This document shows positions 47,428 to 56,105 of a stretch of DNA of 64,000 bases, piece by piece. The translations under genes and the position numbers were made by a program. This stretch comes from an uncultured Eubacteriales bacterium (GTDB lineage Bacteria > Bacillota > Clostridia > Christensenellales > Borkfalkiaceae): assembly GCA_949288785.1 (NCBI GenBank), contig CASELQ010000005.1, positions 1 through 64,000 of the forward strand, written 5' to 3'. Position 1 is the first letter of the stretch. Each line of letters opens with the position of its first letter. The notes under the pieces were generated by a model. That model made no database searches. It was given only the letters and a program-made list of their open reading frames with translations, and had not been told where the DNA came from.

Positions 47428-48131
47428 ATTTACCTACCAAACTTACCGTTTTAAGGCTTATAATGATACCGCTTTTTGCGGCGGCGTTCTTTATAGAGGC
47501 GCTGCCCGCAAGGTTTATAATATCGGCGGCGATATTCGCGCTTGCCGCGTTTACCGACTATCTGGACGGGCATATTGCGAGAAAATACAATATGGTAACC
47601 GACCTCGGCAAGTTTTTGGACCCCATTGCGGATAAAGTGCTGGTGTGCACCGCGCTGATAGTTATGCTTGTAGATGCGGGCGGGCAGCCCGTTATTCCCT
47701 TTTACGGTGCGATTGCGGTCGCCATAATAATAGCGCGGGAACTTATAGTAAGCGGGTTCCGCATGGTGGCGGCAAGCAAGGGCGCCGTGCTGGCTGCCGA
47801 TTGGTCGGGGAAAATAAAGACCTTTTTTCAGGATATTGCCATCATAGTGCTGCTCGTGGGGAAGGACGTAATGCCCGCCCCTTACAGCGTTATGAATATA
47901 ATAGGGCTTGCGCTTTTGGGCGCGGCGACTCTGCTTACCATATATTCGGGGGCGGAGTGCATTATAAAGAACAGAAAGGTGCTTTCCGGCGGCGGTTCGG
48001 GCTGTGCCGGCAGCACTGTCGGCGAGGCAGGCGGCGCGGGTAATTCGGTAAAAGAGGCGCGCCCCGCGGGCAGGACGGGCGGAGAGACGGAATCAAAAGC
48101 CGCTCCGCCGAAAGGGCAGGAGAACAAATGA
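47424..48131 (+). CDS. pgsA: CDP-diacylglycerol-glycerol-3-phosphate phosphatidyltransferase
   Basis: A 235-residue membrane enzyme that makes phosphatidylglycerol phosphate. The CDP-alcohol phosphotransferase motif D-G-x2-A-R-x8-G-x3-D-x3-D is perfect, with D48, G49, A52, R53, G62, D66 and D70. About five hydrophobic helices are visible. The C-terminal 50 residues after KNRKV are a Gly/Ser/Glu-rich extension not seen in most PgsA. It overlaps rimO and cinA by 4 bp each, so the three are translationally coupled. Confidence 0.94.
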   Translation: MNLPTKLTVLRLIMIPLFAAAFFIEALPARFIISAAIFALAAFTDYLDGHIARKYNMVTDLGKFLDPIADKVLVCTALIVMLVDAGGQPVIPFYGAIAVAIIIARELIVSGFRMVAASKGAVLAADWSGKIKTFFQDIAIIVLLVGKDVMPAPYSVMNIIGLALLGAATLLTIYSGAECIIKNRKVLSGGGSGCAGSTVGEAGGAGNSVKEARPAGRTGGETESKAAPPKGQENK

Positions 48132-49354
48132 AAAACGCGCTCATAATGTTTAAAAACCCCGCCGTCCGTGCGGACGGGGAATATATGGCGGCGCTGGCGG
48201 ACGCGCTCTTTGCGGGCGGGTTTTCGGTAGATTTTACCGAAATATTGCCCTCGGGGGACGCGGCGGCATTCCGCCATGCGCTTGCCCGCTTTAAGGACGT
48301 GGCGGACAATCTCATAATTACCGACGGGGAGAGCACGGGTTTCGACCTGAAAGCCGCCGTGGCGGAAGAACAGGGCAGCGTGCTGGAAGAGAACGAAAAC
48401 GCGCTCAAATTCGCCCGGGCGGTGAGCGCCGCGGGGGAAGAAGACCGCGCGAACGACTTTGCCATGCTGCCCATAGATTCCACGCTCATTCCGAACGTGC
48501 TGGGGCTGTATCAGGGCTTTATGATGGAGGATCGGGACTTTACGCTCATGGTTCTGCCGGAGGAGACCGCTCAGTACCGCCAGGCGTGCGAAAAGTACGT
48601 GCTGCCGTACCTTGAAAAAAAGTACGGGCTCAATAACCGCAGGCTTACCCTGAAATATTTCGGCAACAGGGAAGAACTGACCGCCGCGGTGGAGGAGGCG
48701 GCGCTGCTTTCCACGGGCGGTTTCAAGTGGAACGTGCGGGAAGACTGCGGAGACTTTACGCTGTCGCTCCTCTTTGAGCATTACGACGAAAGCAACGGGG
48801 CGGACGTGATACGGTTTATAGTGAGCAAGTTAAAGGACAGCGTTTACGCCGAGTACGACACCACGCTTGCAGGCAGGCTTTTCGATATGTTAAAACTCTA
48901 TAAACTGCGCATATCGGCGGCGGAGTCCTTTACGGGCGGCAGGGTGATATCCTCGCTCATAGAAAACCCCGGCGCTTCCGAGGCGGTGTACGAGGGGATA
49001 GTGGCTTACAGTAACGACAGCAAGGAGCGGCGGCTGGGCGTTAAGTTTCAGGACTTAAAGCAATACGGCGCGGTGAGTTCCCGCGTGGCGTACGGTATGG
49101 CGGCGGGGCTGCTGTCAGAGGGAAAGGCGGATATAGCCATTGCCACAACCGGCATTGCGGGGCCGAAAAGCGACGGGACGGACAAGCCCGTGGGGCTTTG
49201 CTACATAGCCGTGGGCATGAAGGACGGGATACATACTTACCGCTTTGACCTTTCGGGTTCGCGGGAGCGTATAACCGAAACCGCCAAGAATACCGCGCTT
49301 TTTCTTGCGATAAAGAGATTAAAGGCCATGGGGCAGCCGGGCGGCGCCCGCTGA
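48128..49354 (+). CDS. cinA: CinA-like protein with a degenerate N-terminal domain
   Basis: A 408-residue protein. The C-terminal 160 residues are a good CinA/PncC amidase domain, which hydrolyses nicotinamide mononucleotide. It has AAESFTGGRV (usually ESCTGG), YSNDSKERRLGV and TTGIAGPKSDGTDKPVGLCYIA. The N-terminal 170 residues align in position with the MoaB-like domain, but the GTELLLG and GGLGPTxDD signatures are missing and read DGEYMAAL and TDGESTGFDLK. Its pyrophosphatase activity is therefore doubtful. The order pgsA-cinA-recA is the usual Firmicute one. Confidence 0.85.
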   Translation: MKNALIMFKNPAVRADGEYMAALADALFAGGFSVDFTEILPSGDAAAFRHALARFKDVADNLIITDGESTGFDLKAAVAEEQGSVLEENENALKFARAVSAAGEEDRANDFAMLPIDSTLIPNVLGLYQGFMMEDRDFTLMVLPEETAQYRQACEKYVLPYLEKKYGLNNRRLTLKYFGNREELTAAVEEAALLSTGGFKWNVREDCGDFTLSLLFEHYDESNGADVIRFIVSKLKDSVYAEYDTTLAGRLFDMLKLYKLRISAAESFTGGRVISSLIENPGASEAVYEGIVAYSNDSKERRLGVKFQDLKQYGAVSSRVAYGMAAGLLSEGKADIAIATTGIAGPKSDGTDKPVGLCYIAVGMKDGIHTYRFDLSGSRERITETAKNTALFLAIKRLKAMGQPGGAR

Positions 49355-49418
49355 GAAGGCTTTTAAACAAAATACACGATATTTAACGAAATATACGATT
49401 TTTGAATAAAGGAGAAAT

Positions 49419-50417
49419 ATGGACGAAGCAAAGGTAAAAGCGCTTGACGGAGTGATGGCGCAGATCGAAAAACAATACGGCAAGGGCGCGATAATGCGGC
49501 TCGGAGAACAGGCGGAAACGGGAATAGAAGTGCTGCCAACGGGGTGCCTTTCTTTAGACCTTGCAATAGGCGTGGGCGGGCTTCCGCGCGGAAGAATAAT
49601 AGAGATATACGGGCCGGAATCTTCCGGCAAGACCACGGTTGCGCTGCACTGCATTGCCGAAACGCAGAAGGCGGGCGGCATAGCCGCGTTTATAGACGCG
49701 GAGCACGCGCTCGACCCCGTGTACGCAAAAAATCTGGGCGTGGATTTGGATGAGCTCTACGTATCCCAGCCCGACCACGGAGAACAGGCGCTGGACATAA
49801 CGGCGTCTCTTGTCGCCAGCAAGGCGGTGGATCTTATCGTGGTGGACTCGGTTGCGGCGCTCACGCCCAAGGCGGAAATAGAGGGCGATATGGGCGATTC
49901 GCACGTCGGTTTGCAGGCGCGGCTCATGAGTCAGGCTTTAAGGAAACTCACCGCCATAACCGCAAAATCCAAGACCGTAATAATATTTATCAACCAGCTG
50001 CGCGAAAAGGTGGGCGTTATGTTCGGCAACCCCGAAGTAACGGCGGGCGGCAAGGCGCTGAAATTCTATGCCAGCGTGCGTATAGACGTGAGAAAGGCGG
50101 ACGCGCTTAAAGACGCGGCGGGCGCTTACGGCAATCACACCAAGGCAAAGATAGTCAAAAACAAGGTGGCGCCGCCCTTTAAGACCGCCGAGTTCGACAT
50201 CATATTCGGCAAGGGGATTTCCAAGGGAAGCTGCCTTATAGACCTGGGCGTTGCCTACGGCATAGTGGAAAAGAGCGGCGCGTGGTTTTCCTTTAACGGC
50301 GAAAAGATAGCCCAAGGCAGGGAAAAGGCGGTAGATTATTTTGAAAACAACCCGGAAGCCGCGGCGCTCGCGCAGGAAAGGATAATGGAGGCCTTTCACC
50401 AAAAGAGCGCAAAATAA
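49419..50417 (+). CDS. recA: Recombinase RecA
   Basis: A 332-residue RecA that forms the filament for homologous recombination and for LexA self-cleavage. Walker A is GPESSGKTT at 65-73; the L1 loop ([14 protein letters not shown]) and L2 region ([18 protein letters not shown]) are complete. The C-terminal acidic tail is short. AAAGGAG precedes the ATG. No GAAC-N4-GTTC box is visible in the 64 bp before it. An AT-rich inverted repeat (49379-49394) is present there, of unknown relevance. It may be read from the pgsA-cinA transcript. Confidence 0.97.
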   Translation: MDEAKVKALDGVMAQIEKQYGKGAIMRLGEQAETGIEVLPTGCLSLDLAIGVGGLPRGRIIEIYGPESSGKTTVALHCIAETQKAGGIAAFIDAEHALDPVYAKNLGVDLDELYVSQPDHGEQALDITASLVASKAVDLIVVDSVAALTPKAEIEGDMGDSHVGLQARLMSQALRKLTAITAKSKTVIIFINQLREKVGVMFGNPEVTAGGKALKFYASVRIDVRKADALKDAAGAYGNHTKAKIVKNKVAPPFKTAEFDIIFGKGISKGSCLIDLGVAYGIVEKSGAWFSFNGEKIAQGREKAVDYFENNPEAAALAQERIMEAFHQKSAK

Positions 50418-50658
50418 AAGATCGCCGAACGGCCGTAACTTGCCCTGAAAATTGTTGCGGGCAGGCGCGGTTAATTCCGCTTTTGTTCCGGGAGCGTATT
50501 GCGCGCATATAAATGCGGGAGCAAACTTAAAAGGAGCTGCTCTTTTTGGGTTTTCCCGCCGGGATACGGGGTCAAATCTTTGACTTTAAATAAAAATTGT
50601 TATACAATAATATAAAACACGCGCGTGCGGCGCGCGAACGACAGGAGGTAAAAGCATT

Positions 50659-52269
50659 ATGCAAAATTCGGCTTACGGCTTCCTGTTCTTGGCTCCGCTC
50701 GGCTTGGGGGACATATTAGCCATAATTTTCGGCGTGCTCTTTGCCGCGGCGGCCGTGTTTGCAGTTATTAAATTTATTTCTTTTAAGAATTACAAAAAAA
50801 ATATCGGTTCGTTAGAAGATGTAAAAACCAAACTGATTGCAGAGGCGACTGAGGAGAGCAAAACCCTTAAAAAAGAAGCTATCTTAGAAGCGAAAGAACA
50901 GGAAATCAAGTTAAGAAACGAGCTGGAAAAAGAAACGCGGGAAAAGCGTTCGGAACTCCAGCGCATGGAAAACAGGCTCAATCAGAAGGAGGAGGCGCTG
51001 GACAAAAAAGAGGAGGCGCTTACCCGCAGGAACGAGGAGACCACCCGCCAGCAGGAGGCTTTGAAAGCCAAGCACGCGGATATGGATAAAAAACTCAGCG
51101 ACATTTCCGCCCAGCACGACAGGATGCTGGAAGAGTTTGAAAAGATCTCCCGGATGAGCCGGGAAGAGGCAAAGCAGCAGCTGATAGAAGCCATTACGGA
51201 CGAGGCGAAAAAGGACGCCGCCGGCATGGTGAAAAACATAGAGGCGGAGGCGCGCGAGAACGGCGAGAGAAAGGCAAAAGAGATAGTAAGCCTTGCCATT
51301 CAGAAGTGCAGCACCGAGCAGGCGACCGAGATAACGGTATCGGTAGTGCCGCTCCCGTCCGACGATATGAAGGCGCGTATCATAGGCAGAGAGGGCAGGA
51401 ACATCCGCACCCTTGAAAACGCCACGGGCATAGAACTTATTATAGACGATACTCCCGAGGTGGTTATAGTTTCGGGGTTTGACCCGGTGCGCAGGGAAAC
51501 GGCGAGAATTGCGCTCGAACGCCTTATTCAGGACGGGAGAATTCATCCCGCAAGGATAGAGGAAACGGTTGAAAAGGTCAAAAAAGAACTCGACCAGCAG
51601 ATAAAGGAAGCGGGCGAGGCGGCTATGTTCGAATGCGGTATATTCGGGCTGCACCCGGAACTCGTCAAACTTTTGGGAAGACTTAAATTCCGCACCAGTT
51701 ACGGGCAGAACGTGCTGCGGCACTCGGTGGAAGTATCGCACCTGGCGGGGGTCATGGCAACGGAGCTCGGCGTAGACCCGGCGCTTGCAAAGAGAGCGGG
51801 GCTGCTGCACGACATAGGCAAGGCGGTGGACTTCGAGATAGAGGGTACCCACATGCAGATAGGCGCGGATCTTGCCAAGAAGTACCGTGAAAACCACAGC
51901 GTGGTAAACGCCATCCTTGCCCACCACGGAGACGTGGAGCCCAAGACCATAGAGGCGGTGCTCGTCGCCTCGGCGGACGCTATTTCGGGCGCGCGGCCGG
52001 GCGCAAGGAGAGAGACCACTTCCAACTATATAAAGAGGCTGCAAAAACTTGAAGAGATCTCGGGGAGCTTTAAGGGCGTGGAAAAGTGCTATGCCATTCA
52101 GGCGGGCAGAGAGGTGCGCGTAATGGTAAAGCCCGAGCAGGTGAACGACGCGCAGACCCTGTTCCTTGCCAAGGAAATAGCAAAAAAGATAGAGCAGGAG
52201 ATGGAATATCCCGGGCAGATAAAGGTAAACGTCATAAGAGAATGGCGCGCCACCGAGTTTGCCAAGTAA
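50659..52269 (+). CDS. rny: Ribonuclease Y
   Basis: A 536-residue membrane-anchored endoribonuclease that starts mRNA decay in Gram-positive bacteria. An N-terminal membrane helix (about 14-38) is followed by a long coiled coil (about 45-205), a KH RNA-binding domain ([17 protein letters not shown]) and an HD catalytic domain with [16 protein letters not shown] lies upstream of the ATG. The recA-rny order is conserved in Firmicutes. The gene ends in a strong terminator. Confidence 0.96.
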   Translation: MQNSAYGFLFLAPLGLGDILAIIFGVLFAAAAVFAVIKFISFKNYKKNIGSLEDVKTKLIAEATEESKTLKKEAILEAKEQEIKLRNELEKETREKRSELQRMENRLNQKEEALDKKEEALTRRNEETTRQQEALKAKHADMDKKLSDISAQHDRMLEEFEKISRMSREEAKQQLIEAITDEAKKDAAGMVKNIEAEARENGERKAKEIVSLAIQKCSTEQATEITVSVVPLPSDDMKARIIGREGRNIRTLENATGIELIIDDTPEVVIVSGFDPVRRETARIALERLIQDGRIHPARIEETVEKVKKELDQQIKEAGEAAMFECGIFGLHPELVKLLGRLKFRTSYGQNVLRHSVEVSHLAGVMATELGVDPALAKRAGLLHDIGKAVDFEIEGTHMQIGADLAKKYRENHSVVNAILAHHGDVEPKTIEAVLVASADAISGARPGARRETTSNYIKRLQKLEEISGSFKGVEKCYAIQAGREVRVMVKPEQVNDAQTLFLAKEIAKKIEQEMEYPGQIKVNVIREWRATEFAK

Positions 52270-52296
52270 AAAACGGATATAAAATATTAGGTTTGG

Positions 52297-52326
52297 GTGC
52301 GGATAATTTTTATCCGCACTTTTTTA
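52297..52326 (+). terminator. Rho-independent terminator after rny
   Basis: A 10-bp stem (arm GTGCGGATAA) with a short T-rich loop is followed by six T. Confidence 0.88.
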
Positions 52327-52364
52327 AAAAGACAAATATAAAGAAATGTATCACGGAGGCAGGT

Positions 52365-53129
52365 TTGAAAACGGTTTTTCAGCGGACGGAGATAACGGAG
52401 CCGGCTTTGTTCAGCCCTTCGGACACCACGAAAAGGGTTGATAATTTTCCCGCAATATGCGTTTCCACGTTTTCCGAAAATATTATAAAAAAGTTTGCTT
52501 CGCTCGGCAATACCGAAAAGATAGCGGGACTCTATACCGCAAACGGCATGACTCCCGTGTATAAAATACGGTATAAAGACATAGATATTGCCTTTTATCT
52601 TTCCGGGGTGGGCGCGCCCGCCTGCGTTGCCGGGTTTGAAGAGATTATAGCCATGGGCGCTGAAAAGTTTGTATTGTTCGGTTCGTGCGGGGTTCTTAAC
52701 GATGAAGCGGTAAAAGATAAAATAATTCTTCCCGATTCCGCTGTACGGGACGAGGGGACAAGCTATCACTATATTGCGCCTTCGCCCGAGATAGGGGCGG
52801 ACCCGCGCGCGGTGAAGGCGGCGGAAGGCGTATTGCAAAGATGCGGGTATCCCTATATAAAGGGAAAGACCTGGACTTCCGACGGCATTTACAGGGAAAC
52901 GCTCCCTTTGATAAAAGAGCGCCGGCAGGAGGGTTGTCTTGTTGTGGAAATGGAGTGCGCCGCCATGCTGGCGGTCGCGCAATACAGGCATATACCTTTT
53001 ATACAGTTTTTATACGGCGCGGATAATTTGGATTCCGACAAGTGGGAGATACGGGATCTTAACCTGCACGGGCTGACCAAAGCGGAAAAATATATGGTGT
53101 TGGCGTTTGAATGCGGGCTTGCACTGTAA
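52365..53129 (+). CDS. Nucleoside phosphorylase (PNP/UDP family)
   Basis: A protein of about 254 residues that should cleave a nucleoside with phosphate. The family patterns FGSCGVLN, DEGTSYHY and the ribose-binding VEMECAAMLAVAQYR are present, closest to uridine phosphorylase-like enzymes. No ATG is in frame at the right place; TTG at 52365 with CGGAGGC seven bases upstream is chosen, and the longer upstream frame would run inside rny. The base specificity is not clear. No own promoter was found after the rny terminator. Confidence 0.82.
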   Translation: MKTVFQRTEITEPALFSPSDTTKRVDNFPAICVSTFSENIIKKFASLGNTEKIAGLYTANGMTPVYKIRYKDIDIAFYLSGVGAPACVAGFEEIIAMGAEKFVLFGSCGVLNDEAVKDKIILPDSAVRDEGTSYHYIAPSPEIGADPRAVKAAEGVLQRCGYPYIKGKTWTSDGIYRETLPLIKERRQEGCLVVEMECAAMLAVAQYRHIPFIQFLYGADNLDSDKWEIRDLNLHGLTKAEKYMVLAFECGLAL

Positions 53130-53240
53130 AATTTATCGGGCAAAACCTTGCGCGGCAGCGCGCCTGTTATCCGGCGCATTGCCGTACCGGAGGGGCGGAA
53201 CCTGTTTTAAACGGTATAAAACTTAACAAAGCGTTATGCT

Positions 53241-53265
53241 GAGCGCCCTCTTTGCGAGGGCGCTC
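53241..53265. repeat. 10-bp hairpin at the convergent gene ends
   Basis: GAGCGCCCTC and its complement flank TTTGC, and the stem includes the stop codon of the kinase gene. It has no T run on either strand, so termination is possible but weakly supported. Confidence 0.45.
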
Positions 53266-53758
53266 ATAACCTGAATATTTCATCCGCAACGGTATCGGGC
53301 GTTTTGCCCGAAGTATCTATTTTGACCGTATCGAGCGATTGATATAGTTCAAGCCTTGCTATGCTCCTTTCAATTATGTCTGCCGAGCGCAGCCCCGCGG
53401 TTACATCCCGCGAAAGCCGCTCGCGCAGGGTTTTAGGGTCGGCTATAAGCGAGATATTTTTTACGGTATGGTTTTTTGCGTCTAAATTGTTTATTATGGA
53501 ATCTATTATATACTGATGGTCCATTACCCAGCAGAATATCACGTTGTCGTAAGCGGAGCAGTGCAAAAAATTGTTCAGCATGTGGCAAATATTGTCGGTT
53601 ACCATGGCCTTGGTCTCCTCGGTAACCCGAAACGGCGCCGAGTTCCAGCACCAGTCCCCGTCTAAAAACACGCAGTTATCGAGTTTTTGCATAAGAAGTT
53701 TGCAAACCGTGGTTTTCCCGACGCCCATTGCGCCGCCTATCATGTATAGTTTTTTCAT
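53264..53758 (-). CDS. P-loop kinase-like protein of unknown substrate
   Basis: A 164-residue small AAA/NMP-kinase-like ATPase. The Walker A motif GGAMGVGKTT is at 8-17, and DGDWCW after the second strand is typical of zeta-toxin and shikimate-kinase-like folds. The LID-type segment RERLSRDVTAGLRS follows. The substrate is unknown; antibiotic or sugar kinases and nucleotide kinases of similar size exist. It stands alone on the minus strand. Confidence 0.78.
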   Translation of the reverse strand: MKKLYMIGGAMGVGKTTVCKLLMQKLDNCVFLDGDWCWNSAPFRVTEETKAMVTDNICHMLNNFLHCSAYDNVIFCWVMDHQYIIDSIINNLDAKNHTVKNISLIADPKTLRERLSRDVTAGLRSADIIERSIARLELYQSLDTVKIDTSGKTPDTVADEIFRL

Positions 53759-53813
53759 ATAATGTTCTCTCCGTTTTTTCGGTATCGCTGCCGAATAATT
53801 GCCGATACTTCAA

Positions 53814-53850
53814 TTTTTCGGCGCGGGCTTAAAAAGCCCGCGCCGAAAAA
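53814..53850. repeat. 17-bp perfect inverted repeat
   Basis: TTTTTCGGCGCGGGCTT and its complement flank an AAA loop. The T run is on the 5' side on both strands, so this is not a normal intrinsic terminator. Possible transcription-stalling or RNA-stabilising element between guaA and the kinase gene. Confidence 0.55.
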
Positions 53851-53942
53851 GATTTCGTATAAATTTACTGCCGTAAAGGCCGAGGCCGCAAGCGCCCCGG
53901 TAAGATATCCGCCTGTTCCGGGCAAAAAGATTTATTTATCGC

Positions 53943-53982
53943 TCGGCACACCGCCTAAACCGAGCGGTTTAGGCGGTGCCGA
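53943..53982 (-). terminator. Probable hairpin terminator of the GMP synthase gene
   Basis: A long stem (CCGCCTAAACC arm plus TCGGCA with a 2-nt bulge) lies 17 bp after the stop codon on the minus strand. The T run is poor, so confidence is moderate. Confidence 0.5.
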
Positions 53983-53998
53983 ACAAAGCGATATAAGT

Positions 53999-54976
53999 TC
54001 ATTCCCACTCTATGGTGGCAACGGGCTTGGGCGAAAGGTCGTAAAGCACGCGATTTACTCCCTTTACTTCTTTTAATATCCTGTCCGTAATGCGCGTCAG
54101 CAGCGCGAACGGAATTTCGGGCACGGTGGCGGTCATTGCGTCCACCGTGTTTACGGCGCGGATTATAACGGGGTAAGCTTCCACCCGCTTTCCTTCCTTC
54201 ACGCCCACCGATTTAAAATCCGGCACGGCGGTAAAATACTGCCATATTTTCCCTTCCAGCCCGTTTGCGGCAAATTCTTCTCTTAAAATTGCGTCCGATT
54301 CCCGAACGGCTTCCAGCCTGTCCCGGGTTATCGCGCCCAGGCACCTTACGCCCAGTCCGGGACCGGGGAAGGGCTGGCGGTATACCATATTGTCGGGCAG
54401 ACCCAACGCCTTGCCTACAACGCGCACCTCGTCTTTATAAAGGAGTTTTAACGGTTCCACGAGTTCGAGATTGAAATGTTCGGGCAACCCGCCCACGTTG
54501 TGGTGGGCTTTAACCCCCTTGCTTTCCAGTATGTCCGGGTAAATGGTGCCCTGCGCCAGAAAGGCTATGCCGGTGAGTTTATTTGCTTCCTCCTCGAACA
54601 CGTTTATGAACTCCGCGCCTATTATCTTGCGCTTTTGCTCGGGGTCTTTTACTCCCGCGAGTTTATTTAAAAAGCGTTCGGATGCGTCCACATATATAAG
54701 GTTGGCGTTCATCTGATTTTTGAACACTTCTATTACCTGTTCGGGCTCGCCCTTTCTTAAAAGTCCGTGATTGACGTGCACGCACACGAGATTTTCGCCT
54801 ATCGCCTTTATTAAAAGCGCGGCAACCACCGAACTGTCCACCCCGCCGGAAAGAGCAAGCAGCACTTTTTTATCCTTTACCTGAGCGCGTGTTTCCTTCA
54901 CGCTTTCCTCAATGAATTTTTCGGCAAGCGCCGCAGTTGTTATGCGTTCCATGTTTTCGGGCCGTATATCAGACAT
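53999..54976 (-). CDS. guaA: GMP synthase ATP-pyrophosphatase subunit, no glutaminase domain
   Basis: A 325-residue protein equal to the C-terminal two thirds of GuaA, which aminates XMP to GMP. The ATP-pyrophosphatase loop SGGVDSS is at 43-49, and the dimerisation domain ends in DLSPKPVATIEWE as in all GuaA. The N-terminal class I glutamine amidotransferase domain (about 190 residues) is absent. The start at 54976 has GGAGG upstream on the minus strand, so the short form is the encoded one, as with split archaeal GuaAB. Ammonia must come from a separate subunit or from solution. Confidence 0.9.
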   Translation of the reverse strand: MSDIRPENMERITTAALAEKFIEESVKETRAQVKDKKVLLALSGGVDSSVVAALLIKAIGENLVCVHVNHGLLRKGEPEQVIEVFKNQMNANLIYVDASERFLNKLAGVKDPEQKRKIIGAEFINVFEEEANKLTGIAFLAQGTIYPDILESKGVKAHHNVGGLPEHFNLELVEPLKLLYKDEVRVVGKALGLPDNMVYRQPFPGPGLGVRCLGAITRDRLEAVRESDAILREEFAANGLEGKIWQYFTAVPDFKSVGVKEGKRVEAYPVIIRAVNTVDAMTATVPEIPFALLTRITDRILKEVKGVNRVLYDLSPKPVATIEWE

Positions 54977-55012
54977 ATCCACCTCCGTAAGGTTATAATT
55001 TAATCTATAATT

Positions 55013-55041
55013 ATTATAATATTTTGCGATGCTCAAGTCAA
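55013..55041 (-). promoter_or_regulatory. Sigma-A promoter for the GMP synthase gene
   Basis: On the minus strand TTGACT, a 17-bp spacer and TATAAT, about 36 bp before the ATG. It confirms that transcription starts close to the short form of the gene. No purine riboswitch was recognised. Confidence 0.85.
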
Positions 55042-55204
55042 TGTTTACGCGGCAGATTTTGTTTTGTGCCTGTTTATCAGAGCATATGTACGTAAGACGA
55101 GTGCATTTGTGCCCGCGCCGGGGCATCCGGGCGCGGGCGGAGAGGTTTCCTGCGGGGCTTAGGCGTAACCCTCGGCAAAAATAAACGCGCGCGCCGCAAA
55201 ACGC

Positions 55205-55233
55205 TTGTAAAAAATTTTTGCGTATGATAAAAT
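55205..55233 (+). promoter_or_regulatory. Sigma-A promoter for nfnAB
   Basis: TTGTAA, a 17-bp spacer and TAAAAT, ending 29 bp before the start codon. Confidence 0.7.
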
Positions 55234-55262
55234 AAAAGCAAATTCATACGGAGAGGAAAGGT

Positions 55263-56105
55263 ATGTTCGAAATTGTTGCGGTAAAAAAACTTAATCCTAC
55301 CGTTACCGAAATGGAGATAAACGCGCCGCTCGTAGCCAAAAAAGCGCAGGCGGGGCAGTTTGTCATTGTAAGAGCCGCGAAAGAGGGGGAAAGAATACCT
55401 CTTACCGTTGCCGATTACGACAGGGAAAAGGGCACCGTAAAGATAATTTTTCAGATAGTGGGCGCAACCACCTATCTTTTAAATAGGCTTAAAGAAGGCG
55501 ACAGGCTTGCCGATTTTGTGGGGCCGCTCGGCAACCCCACCCACACCGAAGGGCTTAAAAAAGTCGCGGTGGTGGGCGGCGGCGTGGGCTGCGCAATAGC
55601 CTACCCGGTGGCAAAAAAACTGCACGAACAGGGGGCAACCGTGCATACCGTTGCGGGGTTCAGAAATAAAGACCTTGTGATACTTGAAGATGAGTTTAAA
55701 AAGGTAAGCGATAAGTACGTCCTCGTTTCTGACGACGGGACCGCCGGCAAAAAGGGGCTGGTTACCGACGCTTTGAAAGAACTTATAGAGAGCGGCGAGC
55801 AGTATGACGAGGTAATCGCCATAGGCCCCGTTATAATGATGAAGTTCGTATGCGCCCTTACCAAGCAGTACGGGATAAAGACGGTGGTAAGCATGAACCC
55901 CGTTATGATAGACGGAACGGGCATGTGCGGCGGGTGCCGCCTTACCGTGGGCGGCAGGGTGAAGTTTGCCTGTGTGGACGGGCCTGATTTTGACGGGCAC
56001 CAGGTAGATTTTGACGAGGCGATGTCCCGCGGGGGTAACTACAAAGAGTGGGAACGCCACAAATACGAGGAGACCTGCAATCTTTTTAAAAAGGAGAGTT
56101 TATAA
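55263..56105 (+). CDS. nfnA: NADH-dependent ferredoxin:NADP oxidoreductase, small subunit
   Basis: A 280-residue flavoprotein of the NfnA/SudB type. It has an FAD-binding barrel (residues 1-95, with RIPLTVADYD), an NAD-binding domain (VVGGGVGCAIAYPVAKKL) and a C-terminal [2Fe-2S] site in GTGMCGGCRLTVGGRVKFAC. With its partner it forms the electron-bifurcating transhydrogenase that couples NADH and reduced ferredoxin to NADP reduction in anaerobes. Its stop shares a base with the next ATG (TAATG). The family was also called sulfide dehydrogenase. Confidence 0.92.
   Translation: MFEIVAVKKLNPTVTEMEINAPLVAKKAQAGQFVIVRAAKEGERIPLTVADYDREKGTVKIIFQIVGATTYLLNRLKEGDRLADFVGPLGNPTHTEGLKKVAVVGGGVGCAIAYPVAKKLHEQGATVHTVAGFRNKDLVILEDEFKKVSDKYVLVSDDGTAGKKGLVTDALKELIESGEQYDEVIAIGPVIMMKFVCALTKQYGIKTVVSMNPVMIDGTGMCGGCRLTVGGRVKFACVDGPDFDGHQVDFDEAMSRGGNYKEWERHKYEETCNLFKKESL

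Noticed and set aside
49379..49394. Inverted repeat before recA as an SOS box
   Set aside because: ATATTT-AACG-AAATAT lacks the GAAC and GTTC half-sites found at 30561.
53814..53850. Terminator between guaA and the kinase gene
   Set aside because: The stem is perfect, but on both strands the T run is on the 5' side and A follows the stem, so it was listed only as an inverted repeat.
54977..55250. Purine riboswitch before the GMP synthase gene
   Set aside because: The promoter lies about 36 bp before the start codon, leaving no room for an aptamer, and no conserved aptamer core was seen.
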